Source: Cytobacillus luteolus
GTDB lineage: Bacteria > Bacillota > Bacilli > Bacillales > Bacillaceae_L
Direction of reading: 5' to 3'
Assembly: GCF_017873715.1 (NCBI RefSeq)
Contig: NZ_JAGGKM010000005.1
Location: forward strand, 1 to 64,000
Length of the DNA: 64,000 nucleotides
The translations under genes were made by a program, and so were the position numbers. This document shows positions 52,615 through 60,879 of the stretch, in pieces (position 1 is the stretch's first letter; the number at the start of each line of letters is the position of its first letter). Under the pieces are notes generated by a model, which was not told the origin of the DNA, searched no databases, and saw only the letters and a program-made list of their open reading frames with translations.

Positions 52615-53316
52615 TTGCAAAATCAAGAAGAGCAAGGATTTTCACCAGATGAATTTAAATTATCAAAATCAGGCTTTGACCCAGCTATGCCAGGACATAA
52701 CAATCCACATATGGATAAAATGATCCTTCGTCAAGAGCCTAGAACTGCCAAAAAACAAGGATGTGGCATTAGTCTTCCATATGAGACACGCTTAGAAATG
52801 GGCTTACAGTTGGATGAACATTTATGTGCATTAAATGTGGCATTACATCAATATACGAAGCACCACTGGTTAACGGAGGGTGCTGAGTCTTTTGGTAGCC
52901 TTCACCATATTTTAGATGAGCATATCGAAGTAACTCAAAAACACATCGATGATGTTGGAGAACGTGTTGCTCGTTTAGGAGTTGTGCCAACAGCCCACCC
53001 TGTAACACAACATGAGATTTCGTATATTAAACACGAAGCAGAAGGCCGTTATACAATGCGTGACTTCCTTCGAAACGACCTTGAGCATGAAATCAAAATT
53101 CAAGGCATGTTACGAAAAACCATTAAGCGAGCACATGAATTGAATGACTTTGGAACGGTTCAAGTGTTAGAAGAAGTGTTATTAAAACGAGAAGATTTAG
53201 GCTATCACATTTGGAGCCTGTTAGAAGATGATACATTAGTTCGTGGAATGAGTCATCTGCTTGACCAAGAAGGTAATATTGCTACTAATCGTCATTTGAA
53301 TGACAATTTGAATTAA
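52615..53316 (+). CDS. Dps-like ferritin with N-terminal extension
   Basis: 233 residues: about 55 polar N-terminal residues, then a four-helix ferritin-like domain. Ferroxidase-type residues are visible in the first helix (LDEHLCALNVALHQYTKHHW) and second (GSLHHILDEHIEVTQKHID), followed by VARLGVVPTAHP, typical of DpsA-like proteins. It probably stores iron and protects DNA; placement after coat protein genes suggests a stationary or spore role. TTG start behind AAGAGGAAACGACA. Confidence 0.85.
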   Translation: MQNQEEQGFSPDEFKLSKSGFDPAMPGHNNPHMDKMILRQEPRTAKKQGCGISLPYETRLEMGLQLDEHLCALNVALHQYTKHHWLTEGAESFGSLHHILDEHIEVTQKHIDDVGERVARLGVVPTAHPVTQHEISYIKHEAEGRYTMRDFLRNDLEHEIKIQGMLRKTIKRAHELNDFGTVQVLEEVLLKREDLGYHIWSLLEDDTLVRGMSHLLDQEGNIATNRHLNDNLN

Positions 53317-53330
53317 TGAATGTGAAAGAG

Positions 53331-53361
53331 AGGATGAATCGTTGTGAGTTCATCCTTTTTT
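53331..53361 (+). terminator. Terminator after the Dps-like gene
   Basis: AGGATGAA/TTCATCCT stem with T6. Confidence 0.85.
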
Positions 53362-53490
53362 ATTTTGGGCTGAAGAGATTTTTAAGAAAGAATAGGGCTA
53401 TTCTCAAGAATCCATTGGCTATCGAAGGAAACCTGGAACTCTATCAGCGCACAAGTGCCTGCAGGGTCTCGTGTTAACCTTAAAAAGCAG

Positions 53491-53698
53491 TGGATTCTGA
53501 CTCGTTGTCTAGTACTTGAGCTCAACCTGTCCGAATAAGCAGTGGATTCGGACTGGTTGTCCAGTACCCGAGCGCAATCTGTCCGTATAACCTATGGATT
53601 GGGACTCGTTGTCCAGAAATCGAGCGCAACCTGTCTGAATAAGCTATGGATTCGAACTCGTTGTTCAGAAATCGAGCGCAACCTGTCTGAATAACCTA
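53491..53698. repeat. Four-unit 52-bp tandem array
   Basis: Units begin TGGATT at 53491, 53543, 53595 and 53647, exactly 52 bp apart, with consensus TGGATTCGGACTCGTTGTCC followed by AGNAATCGAGCGCAACCTGT. The two last units are the most alike. Sequence is unrelated to the 47991 array although the period is the same. Confidence 0.88.
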
Positions 53699-53795
53699 TA
53701 TAGAAAAAATGAAACCTAAACTACTTCCCCATCGTATATACATAACAAAGCGAGACATTAAAACCTAATGCCCCACAAATCGAGAGGTGATCATA

Positions 53796-54086
53796 TTGTT
53801 TGATTTATTGCTTGAAATATCGAATTTTTCAACAATCTATACAATTTATATGAGCATTCTCTTAGGCATTGCTCTTGTTTACACACTTAAATGGGATCCT
53901 AACTTTACGCGCCTAAACTCTCATATTTCAATAAAAGATGAATTTGAATTATACGTCATCTCAAAACTTACGATAAATACAAAAGTGATAAATTGGGTCG
54001 TTACTTGGATTCATCACATTATTAAAAAATACATATACTCCGATCTTGATATCGAAGATTCTTTCTTTCTCCTTAAACATTCATAA
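53796..54086 (+). CDS. Small membrane protein, unknown function
   Basis: 96 residues from TTG 53796 with GAGAGGTGA about six bases upstream. One hydrophobic helix (about 12-32), then a mostly polar C-terminal part with IHHIIKKYIYSDLDIED. No family recognised. It precedes yidC by about 30 bp. Confidence 0.5.
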   Translation: MFDLLLEISNFSTIYTIYMSILLGIALVYTLKWDPNFTRLNSHISIKDEFELYVISKLTINTKVINWVVTWIHHIIKKYIYSDLDIEDSFFLLKHS

Positions 54087-54114
54087 AGTTTAAAAATGTA
54101 GGAGGAAGATAGAG

Positions 54115-54897
54115 TTGAAGAAGATATTTGGAGTTTTGGTTTTAGTTAGTATTTTTATGCTTTTAACAGGTTGTCAGCAAACTACTGGGAGTGATGTAAA
54201 CCTATTTCACACATACCTTGTTGAACCTTTTATCATAGCGATTGAGAGCATTGCTGGTGTTTTTAACGATAATTATGGAATAGCGATTATCATCATTACG
54301 GTGGTTCTTCGTTTAGTGATCATGCCGTTTATGCTAAAGCAATATAGAGTTCAGCAAGAGATGAAAGGGAAGATGGAATCCCTAAAACCTGAAATGCAAG
54401 CCATTCAAGAAAAGCTAAAAGAATCAAAGGATAAAGCAGAACAACAGCAGTTGCAACAAGACATGTTTAAACTTTATCAAAAGCATGGTGTAAATCCGTT
54501 AAACATGGGTTGTTTACCGATCCTTATTCAAATGCCAATCTTGATGGGTCTATTTTATGCAATCAGTGGATCACATGAAATTTCGACACATTCATTTCTA
54601 TGGTTTAGCCTAGGTCAGCCAGATATCATGATTACTGCCATAGCTGGTGTTGTCTACTACCTACAGTTCAAGGTTTCACAAAGCACAATGCCAGTGGAGC
54701 AACAGAAGCAGTTTAAATTAATTGGATTACTTTCACCAATTATGATTGTCATTTTCTCGTTTACTGCTCCAGCAGCATTGCCACTTTATTGGGCAGTGGG
54801 GGGTCTGTTTTTAATTTTACAGACGGTTGTTAGCAGGAAAATGTATGCTTCTACAATTGGTAAACAGCCAGTGATAGAAACAGCTGGTGAAAAATAA
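54115..54897 (+). CDS. yidC: YidC/Oxa1 membrane insertase (YqjG/SpoIIIJ family)
   Basis: 260 residues. Lipoprotein signal with LTGC lipobox (Cys18), then five membrane helices and the YidC core (VVLRLVIMPFMLKQYRVQQEM with the conserved groove Arg; LYQKHGVNPLNMGCLPILIQ). Inserts proteins into the cytoplasmic membrane. No Jag/KhpB gene follows, so this is probably the second, YqjG-like copy. TTG start behind AGGAGGAAGATAGAG. Confidence 0.92.
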   Translation: MKKIFGVLVLVSIFMLLTGCQQTTGSDVNLFHTYLVEPFIIAIESIAGVFNDNYGIAIIIITVVLRLVIMPFMLKQYRVQQEMKGKMESLKPEMQAIQEKLKESKDKAEQQQLQQDMFKLYQKHGVNPLNMGCLPILIQMPILMGLFYAISGSHEISTHSFLWFSLGQPDIMITAIAGVVYYLQFKVSQSTMPVEQQKQFKLIGLLSPIMIVIFSFTAPAALPLYWAVGGLFLILQTVVSRKMYASTIGKQPVIETAGEK

Positions 54898-54903
54898 AGA
54901 TTC

Positions 54904-54937
54904 GGGATGAAATCTACACAGGGTTTCATCCCTTTTT
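54904..54937 (+). terminator. Terminator after yidC
   Basis: GGGATGAAA/TTTCATCCC stem and T5. Confidence 0.88.
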
Positions 54938-54978
54938 GTTGAATTGATATTGTAAGATGAAAAAAGGAGAGGACGAAC

Positions 54979-55677
54979 ATGAAACAAATCATTGCCATGG
55001 GCGGTGGCGGCTTTTCGATGGAGCCGGAAAATCCATTACTAGATACCTATATTCTTAATCAGTCGGGCAAAAACAATCCTAAAATCTGCTTTATTCCAAC
55101 CGCTAGTGGAGACTCGGACGATTATATTTCTAGATTTTACACCTTTTTTGAAAAACAAGAATGTCAGCCTTCTCACTTATCCTTGTTCAGACCACCAACA
55201 AGAGATTTAGAAAGTTTTATTTTAGAAAAAGATATTATTTATGTTGGTGGTGGTAATACGAAGAATCTACTAGTTCTATGGAAAGAGTGGGATCTTGATG
55301 TTATTTTTAAAAAAGCATGGGAACAAGGAATTCTTCTAGCGGGTGTTAGTGCTGGGTCTATCTGCTGGTTTGAAGAAGGTGTGACAGATTCCTATGGAGA
55401 CCGTCTTGAGGCGTTGAAGTGCTTAGGGCTGCTAGAAGGAAGTAACTGTCCACATTATGATGGAGAAAAGGATCGGAGACCATCGTTTCAAGCATTTGTT
55501 GACTCTCGAAAAATAACCCCTGGACTCGCAGCAGACGATGGTGTAGCTTTTCATTTTATAGACAAAGAACTCCACAAAATCATTAGCTCTAGACCAAATG
55601 CCAAAGCGTATAAGGTCTACAATGAGAACGGAGTAAAAGAAGTAGAACTTGAAACTACGTATTTAGGAAGTTTATAG
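54979..55677 (+). CDS. Peptidase E (S51 family)
   Basis: 232 residues, class I glutamine-amidotransferase-like fold. Nucleophile elbow LAGVSAGSICWFEEG with probable catalytic Ser124, preceded by GGGNTKNLL. Family enzymes cleave Asp-X dipeptides, or in some members act on cyanophycin-like products. ATG behind AAAGGAGAGGACGAAC. Confidence 0.88.
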   Translation: MKQIIAMGGGGFSMEPENPLLDTYILNQSGKNNPKICFIPTASGDSDDYISRFYTFFEKQECQPSHLSLFRPPTRDLESFILEKDIIYVGGGNTKNLLVLWKEWDLDVIFKKAWEQGILLAGVSAGSICWFEEGVTDSYGDRLEALKCLGLLEGSNCPHYDGEKDRRPSFQAFVDSRKITPGLAADDGVAFHFIDKELHKIISSRPNAKAYKVYNENGVKEVELETTYLGSL

Positions 55678-55689
55678 ACCAATAAGGAA

Positions 55690-55719
55690 GGCTTAGAGAA
55701 TGGGAATCTCTAAGCCTTT
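55690..55719. terminator. Terminator between peptidase E and doxX copy 2
   Basis: GGCTTAGAGA/TCTCTAAGCC stem followed by TTTTT; resembles the hairpin at 48535. Confidence 0.82.
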
Positions 55720-55744
55720 TTAAAAAGGGGGGGGAGTTTTTAAA

Positions 55745-56287
55745 TTAAGCAAGCTTTTCCTTAATAGTACCAGTTGTACCTGTTTTATTATTTTTATTGA
55801 TTTTGAAATTAGCTACTTTTCTTAAATATGGTAGTACGTAGAAGTCTGCACCATAGCGGCCAGCGTTAGCGCCTGCAGCTAGGATAATTACACCAAGTAA
55901 AACCATTTCCGGGTTTGTGCTCACAGTACCAGCGAACATGAACATGAAGTTCATCATGACTCCGAAGAATGCAGCGGCTGTAGTTAAGCAACCTAGTAAT
56001 AATCCAAGACCTACAAGGAATTCGCCCCAAGGGATTAAGAAGTTGATTAGTCCCACATTCGGAAGCGCAAACCCTTCGATAAACGCGTTATACATTGGGT
56101 AGATGGCTTCTCCAGTTCCTTTATCTAGTACTGGGTTTGCAACTGCATTTCCAAGGTATCCATTTGCATCAAATCCACCAGTAATTTTTCCCCAACCAGC
56201 TGTCATCCAGCTCCAACCAAGATATATACGAATAAGTGCTAAAACTCCAGCTACGATACGATTTTCTCTTAAAAAGTTGTTAATCAT
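55745..56287 (-). CDS. DoxX family membrane protein, copy 2
   Basis: 180 residues, near-identical to the product of 48644-49189; changes are conservative (for example L to V, I to V) and cluster at the C-terminus. Four membrane helices. Its upstream region, including two Rex-type operators, is also duplicated, so this is a paralogous copy of a whole transcription unit. ATG behind AAGGAGTGAGTCAAA. Confidence 0.88.
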   Translation of the reverse strand: MINNFLRENRIVAGVLALIRIYLGWSWMTAGWGKITGGFDANGYLGNAVANPVLDKGTGEAIYPMYNAFIEGFALPNVGLINFLIPWGEFLVGLGLLLGCLTTAAAFFGVMMNFMFMFAGTVSTNPEMVLLGVIILAAGANAGRYGADFYVLPYLRKVANFKINKNNKTGTTGTIKEKLA

Positions 56288-56346
56288 TTTGACTCACTCC
56301 TTAAAGGATTTAATTTGTTTTATCTCTATGTCTAAATAATAAACCC

Positions 56347-56387
56347 TTGTGAAGAGTTTCACAATATACTTGTGAATTAGTTCACAA
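56347..56387. promoter_or_regulatory. Tandem Rex-type operators before doxX copy 2
   Basis: TTGTGAAGAGTTTCACAA (56347-56364) and TTGTGAATTAGTTCACAA (56370-56387). The first overlaps a minus-strand promoter TTGTGA-17 bp-TATTAT. The second operator is identical to that of copy 1. Confidence 0.75.
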
Positions 56388-56542
56388 TCTATTCAAAAAG
56401 GTTTGAACAATTTGTGTATAGGGGATAAAATGTATCACTGGCTAGAGAAAGAAGGTATTTATTGTAAACAGTCGAATATATAGTATTTGTTAAACATAAG
56501 CGAAAACGCTACTTTTTCAAGAAAGATAGGAGTAGATATAAA

Positions 56543-57091
56543 TTGATTACTTTTTTAATTATATTGGCAGAAATTTGCTTTTGGATCTTTATCTTAGCTG
56601 GACTTGTGACAAGGTATATTCTTAAAAAAGAGAAGTTAAGTATTTGGCTATTAGGTTCAACACCGCTCATAGACCTATTACTTTTAGTATTCACTGTAAT
56701 TGATTTGAAAAGTGGTGGACAGGCAACATTTGTACACGCACTTGCCGCGATTTATATCGGGGTATCAATAGCTTTTGGAAAACAAATGATTACATGGGCC
56801 GATAGACAATTTAAATACTATGTTTTGAAAATTGATGAAAGACCAGGGAAGCTTTATGGAGTTGAACGTGGAAAGAAAGAAATAGAAGGTTTTTTCAGAC
56901 ATGTACTAGCTTATTTAATTGGTGCTGCTTTGCTAATGGGAATGCATTATTTAGCAAGAAACTCAACAGACACTGAAGCCTTACTGGGTACGTTACGTAC
57001 ATGGTCAGTCGTTCTAGGAATTGATTTTCTTATTTCGTTTAGTTACTATCTGTTTCCTAATTCCAAAAAAGAAAAAGTTAAAAAAGTATAA
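56543..57091 (+). CDS. Conserved membrane protein, unknown function
   Basis: 182 residues with about six hydrophobic segments. Features: FWIFILAGLVTRYIL near the N-terminus, GSTPLIDLLLLVFTVIDLKSG and YIGVSIAFGKQMITWADRQFKY. I believe this is a family conserved in Bacillaceae, but cannot assign a function. TTG start behind AAGATAGGAGTAGATATAAA. Followed by a terminator. Confidence 0.7.
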   Translation: MITFLIILAEICFWIFILAGLVTRYILKKEKLSIWLLGSTPLIDLLLLVFTVIDLKSGGQATFVHALAAIYIGVSIAFGKQMITWADRQFKYYVLKIDERPGKLYGVERGKKEIEGFFRHVLAYLIGAALLMGMHYLARNSTDTEALLGTLRTWSVVLGIDFLISFSYYLFPNSKKEKVKKV

Positions 57092-57098
57092 CAAAAGG

Positions 57099-57131
57099 AA
57101 AAGAACCAATGGAAAGCCCATTGGTTCTTTT
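57099..57131. terminator. Bidirectional terminator
   Basis: AAAAGAACCAATG/CATTGGTTCTTTT perfect 13-bp stem between convergent genes. Confidence 0.88.
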
Positions 57132-57146
57132 GCACTTTAAAGCATT

Positions 57147-57160
57147 GGGGGTCAGGCCCC
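57147..57160. repeat. G4-family repeat unit
   Basis: GGGGGTCAGGCCCC preceded by GCACTTTAAAGCATT, just after the preceding terminator. Confidence 0.75.
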
Positions 57161-57171
57161 GGTTGACACAA

Positions 57172-57999
57172 TTAGTACGGGAGCAGGCCGATAATTCCTA
57201 AAATAGTTAAGGCAATGTCAAAGAGAATGAGGATTACGATCATCCACTCAACGAATAGGCCTCGAATTGAATGACTTATGGTAGAAAACCCATCCATGAT
57301 ATTATAGAGAATTTCGGTTTTGCTTTTTAGGATTTTATAACGATCGTTTAACTCAAAGAAGTCGACCATGCAGTCGTAAAATTCCCCAGCATTGCTACTC
57401 GTCCATGTGATATCTGGTTTGTCCAAAATCATGATATAGGCTAGGGTATTATACTCGTGTCGCACAATTTTAGCAGTTGTTCGTGCCAGTTCTTTATTAC
57501 CAATTCGTAACTTTCCCTTTTCTAGTCGATCAATCATATTTTCAAGCTTGTCATGGATTTTTCCAAGCTGCTCTTCTGTTTTCTCGAGAGCCACTGATTT
57601 AGCAATGACAGTTGAAATCAACTCTGGGTAGAATTCCTCGTAAGTAGGCACCACTACATACTCATCATCGTATTGAATTCGATCGGTCTCCTTAACATGC
57701 AATGAATAATCATCTGAATACTTATCAAAATGAGTTAAATCTACTTCAGGCTCAAAGGACTGGATAAACGTTAAAAATTTCTTAATCTCAGCGGGTTCCG
57801 AGTAATTGATAAACACAATGCTTCCAAACGAAAAGACCATAATCTGTTGGGTATCCTTCACTTCTTGCGGAAGGATTGACTGCAGGATATCACCTCTTAA
57901 AATTAACGGTTCCTCCCACGTGAATTTTTTCGGTATCCCGCAATGAACTGCAATTTTGTTCAAATCAATTTCATGTGTGATTGCAAATGCTTTAAACAT
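57172..57999 (-). CDS. RMD1/DUF155 family protein
   Basis: 275 residues. Soluble N-terminal region containing SFGSIVFINYS, the conserved RIGNKELARTTAKIVRHEYN segment, and a C-terminal membrane helix pair ending in LTILGIIGLLPY. This architecture matches the DUF155/RMD1 family known from yeast mitochondria and many bacteria; molecular role unknown. ATG 57999 has GGAG six bases upstream; ATG 58011 is an alternative. Confidence 0.85.
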   Translation of the reverse strand: MFKAFAITHEIDLNKIAVHCGIPKKFTWEEPLILRGDILQSILPQEVKDTQQIMVFSFGSIVFINYSEPAEIKKFLTFIQSFEPEVDLTHFDKYSDDYSLHVKETDRIQYDDEYVVVPTYEEFYPELISTVIAKSVALEKTEEQLGKIHDKLENMIDRLEKGKLRIGNKELARTTAKIVRHEYNTLAYIMILDKPDITWTSSNAGEFYDCMVDFFELNDRYKILKSKTEILYNIMDGFSTISHSIRGLFVEWMIVILILFDIALTILGIIGLLPY

Positions 58000-58161
58000 G
58001 ATCGGCTCCATATCGTTCCACTCTTTCTGAAATTGTTTTATTCATTTTATTCTGTGGGTGTTAAAAACATGTCTACGTGGATTTTTAATGAGAAAAGGAA
58101 ATTGTGATTGGTTGGAGAATAGTATTTTTAGAAGTACCATTGAAAAAAAGTGAGGACATGT

Positions 58162-58641
58162 ATGACAACGATTCAATTAGGTTTTTATAAACCAGAGTAC
58201 CAAACTATTGTGGAAGATTACTACCTGCCACCAGAGCAGCAAGAATTTACAGCGCTACCTTCTGATGCATTAGAGGCATGTGAAACGGATTCGGAGCGTC
58301 ATCCAGTTGTTATCCTATACGCGAATCAACCAGCTGGCTTTTTTGTCCTCCATGACTGGGAGGGTGTTAAAACATACAGTGATAATCAAGATGCTATTCT
58401 TTTACGAGCTTATTCAGTAAACCATTTGTTTCAAGGTAAAGGGATTGCTAAAAAATCATTAGAGATACTACCTCCATTTGTAAAGGAACATTTTCCGAAG
58501 AAAAGAGAAATCATCCTTGCTGTGAACCACGGAAACTCGGTAGCACAACATCTTTACCAAAAGGCAGGCTTTGTTGATAAAGGAATACGAGTAATGGTGA
58601 GAAAAGGGGAGCAATTTGTTTTCCATATGAATTTGAAATAG
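58162..58641 (+). CDS. GNAT-family acetyltransferase
   Basis: 159 residues. The GNAT acetyl-CoA motif is seen as LLRAYSVNHLFQGKGIAKKSL (residues about 88-108) and the later VNHGNSVAQHLYQKAGF. Substrate unknown. ATG 58162 with GAGG seven bases upstream; the GTG at 58150 is inside that site. Confidence 0.85.
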   Translation: MTTIQLGFYKPEYQTIVEDYYLPPEQQEFTALPSDALEACETDSERHPVVILYANQPAGFFVLHDWEGVKTYSDNQDAILLRAYSVNHLFQGKGIAKKSLEILPPFVKEHFPKKREIILAVNHGNSVAQHLYQKAGFVDKGIRVMVRKGEQFVFHMNLK

Positions 58642-58720
58642 TTTGAAAAATTAGCTTTCCGTTGTGGCAAATAATTAGTAAAATATAGCTAATACTAAGT
58701 ATGGAGGTGAATACATACAG

Positions 58721-58867
58721 ATGGAATCTAAACCGCTACATTATGATGGAAGTATTCAAAATTCAGAGGCTTACGAGGCTTCTAGCCCGAACGAAACCTT
58801 CGTACTTACAGAAGAAATGAGAATGAATATAAGTGGAAATCCTTATGTTCTTGAGAAAAGCGAATAA
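58721..58867 (+). CDS. Small hydrophilic protein, unknown function
   Basis: 48 residues, ATG with GGAGGTGA about ten bases upstream, followed by a terminator. Acidic/polar sequence (HYDGSIQNSEAYEASSPNE; VLTEEMRMNISGNPYVLEK). Not recognised. Confidence 0.55.
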   Translation: MESKPLHYDGSIQNSEAYEASSPNETFVLTEEMRMNISGNPYVLEKSE

Positions 58868-58882
58868 ACACATAACCCTTCT

Positions 58883-58911
58883 AGGTGTCTTTTAGTGAGA
58901 CATCTTTTTTT
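58883..58911 (+). terminator. Terminator after the small gene
   Basis: AGGTGTCT/AGACATCT stem (one mismatch) followed by T7. Confidence 0.82.
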
Positions 58912-58985
58912 ATTTTTAAAAAGCATTAGTTTCTCTCTTTTAGCTAAAACTAAAATGCACAAACAGACGAGAGGAATGATTAGTG

Positions 58986-59621
58986 ATGACTAAAGTCCTA
59001 TACATAACAGCCCACCCTCATGATGATACAATGTCCTACAGTATGGCGGTAGGTAAAGCGTTTATCGACACATACCGAGAGGCAAATCCAGATCATGAAG
59101 TGATTAATCTTGATTTATATTCAATAGATGTACCGGCAATTGATGTTGACGTTTTTAGTGGCTGGGGAAAGCTCCGGTCTGGTCAGGATTTCGAAGCTCT
59201 ATCTGCTGAAGAAAAAACAAAAGTGGGCCGACTATCCGAACTTTGTGAGCAGTTTATTGCAGCAGACAAGTATGTTTTTGTCACACCACTATGGAACTTC
59301 TCTTTCCCACCAGTGATGAAGGCTTATATTGATTCTGTTGCTGTCGCGGGAAAAACCTTTAAGTATACGGAAAAAGGACCAGTGGGACTATTAACAGATA
59401 AAAAAGCACTCCATATTCAAGCGAGGGGCGGAATCTACTCAGAAGGACCAGCTGCAGCCATGGAAATGGGTCACCGCTACCTCGATATCATGATGCAATT
59501 CTTCGGAGTGCCATCATTTGAAGGCTTATTTGTCGAAGGACATGCTGCAATGCCAGACAAAGCAGAAGAAATTAAGGCAAATGCCATTGCTAGAGCGAAG
59601 GATATGGGGAAAACATTCTAA
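58986..59621 (+). CDS. azoR: FMN-dependent NADH:quinone/azo oxidoreductase
   Basis: 211 residues, flavodoxin-like fold. FMN-binding [18 protein letters not shown] at the N-terminus, [20 protein letters not shown] and [19 protein letters not shown] are typical of AzoR. Reduces quinones or azo compounds, protecting against electrophile stress. ATG 58986 behind AGAGGAATGATTAGTG. Confidence 0.9.
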   Translation: MTKVLYITAHPHDDTMSYSMAVGKAFIDTYREANPDHEVINLDLYSIDVPAIDVDVFSGWGKLRSGQDFEALSAEEKTKVGRLSELCEQFIAADKYVFVTPLWNFSFPPVMKAYIDSVAVAGKTFKYTEKGPVGLLTDKKALHIQARGGIYSEGPAAAMEMGHRYLDIMMQFFGVPSFEGLFVEGHAAMPDKAEEIKANAIARAKDMGKTF

Positions 59622-59633
59622 TAGGTAGAGATG

Positions 59634-59665
59634 AAGGATGAAATCAACGGGATTTCATCCTTTTT
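59634..59665 (+). terminator. Terminator after azoR
   Basis: AAGGATGAAATC/GATTTCATCCTT stem and T5. Confidence 0.88.
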
Positions 59666-59712
59666 AGGTGGTTTTATTAGGTATTGCTCTTGGTTATTTC
59701 CATTTAATTGGC

Positions 59713-59827
59713 AATACTTACTTAAAATCACCAAATACTTAACAAAAAACACAATTTACTTAACAAAATTCATAAAATACTTAACAAAATAGCCCAAATA
59801 CTTAACTAAATCTGATAAAAACTTAAT
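59713..59827. repeat. Six-unit 21-bp tandem array, TACTTA core
   Basis: TACTTA starts at 59715, 59736, 59757, 59778 and 59799, with AACTTA at 59820: exactly 21 bp each time, mostly within AAATACTTAAC. Same core, period and unit number as the array at 11084. Confidence 0.85.
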
Positions 59828-59870
59828 TAAGAACACATAACACCCTTTATTATGCACAAATGTGTCCACC

Positions 59871-59900
59871 GGGGCCTGACCCCCGGTGCTTTAAAGTGGA
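59871..59900. repeat. G4-family repeat unit
   Basis: GGGGCCTGACCCCCGGTGCTTTAAAG, a single copy with no opposing arm. Confidence 0.78.
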
Positions 59901-60010
59901 AAAGGACCTTCCCAAATTAACATCAAAACAGCTTTAAAGTGTTATACTAAGTTTATTGAGAATAGACCGGTTATAGGAAAAGCTAAAGTTACAATTATGA
60001 GGTGCGTTTA

Positions 60011-60739
60011 ATGGATATTGTTAGTGGGCAAAAGGAATTACAATTAATTGACCGTCAAATTAAAGCGGAGCAATATGAAGATGCTGTCAATCATCTTGAA
60101 ACCTTAATAAAAAATGATGTAAACGGTCAGAACTATCTAGAAGTTCGGCAAATCTATGCAGAGGCACTCCAATCGAACCCAATGTCTGCACCTCTACATG
60201 CTACGTATGGGTATTTGTTGCTCCTCAAAGGCTTTGAGGAAGAAGCACTAAAGAGATTGGAAAGGGCACTTAAACTCAATCCAACAAATCAGATCGTAAA
60301 TAATCACATTCAAAAATTCTATATTGTCATAACAGAGGTAGCTAACCAAAACGAAATTGATAAACTACTAAATAACTCAGGTCCCGAAATTCAAAGATTA
60401 GTAAAAAATGCGATGATCAAGGAACTCCATGGTGACATAAAGGAAGCAAAAGAATTTTACCGTAAAGCAGCTCAACTCGATCCAGAAAATAAACTACTAT
60501 TAATTTTACTTGAAAGAGCAATTGAAAAAGCGCACCCAATGTATCTCCCCCATCGGCTAATGAATAAAATCGGCGGGTCTGGAATCTTTTGGGTCATTGT
60601 AATGACCGTTCTTTTTATCGTATATTACATGATGTATTATGTAGCGGCCATTGTAATAGCTATTAGCTACATCTTTTTTCTCGTGTACATATGGAAAACT
60701 CCCAAGCTATATAAACGTATTAAAGGTAGGAGGAGATGA
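60011..60739 (+). CDS. TPR protein with C-terminal membrane helices
   Basis: 242 residues. Tetratricopeptide repeats at about 15-170 (for example LHATYGYLLLLKGFEEEAL and AKEFYRKAAQLDPENKL), then two hydrophobic helices (about 192-230) and a basic end GRRR. Probably a membrane-tethered scaffold facing the cytoplasm. ATG 60011 has GAGGTG six bases upstream. No specific partner can be inferred. Confidence 0.8.
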   Translation: MDIVSGQKELQLIDRQIKAEQYEDAVNHLETLIKNDVNGQNYLEVRQIYAEALQSNPMSAPLHATYGYLLLLKGFEEEALKRLERALKLNPTNQIVNNHIQKFYIVITEVANQNEIDKLLNNSGPEIQRLVKNAMIKELHGDIKEAKEFYRKAAQLDPENKLLLILLERAIEKAHPMYLPHRLMNKIGGSGIFWVIVMTVLFIVYYMMYYVAAIVIAISYIFFLVYIWKTPKLYKRIKGRRR

Positions 60740-60756
60740 GCTACGAGTTCTCTCCC

Positions 60757-60772
60757 TACTACTTAAGTAGTA
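60757..60772. repeat. Perfect 16-bp palindrome
   Basis: TACTACTTAAGTAGTA between the TPR gene and the subtilisin gene; no U-tract, so possibly an operator rather than a terminator. Confidence 0.45.
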
Positions 60773-60879
60773 AAAAAATAGTACTTTCGCTCACCCCTTT
60801 TATGCCCTATGCAGAATAGTACCTATCCCAAAACGGTGCGATAATAGTGAAAACGATTACTGTTAAGGGAGTTGGCGAA

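Noticed and set aside
56500-56518. cre-like palindrome AAGCGAAAACGCTACTT before the 56543 gene
   Set aside because: The AGCG/CGCT arms do not fit the spacing of the cre consensus and no other support was found.
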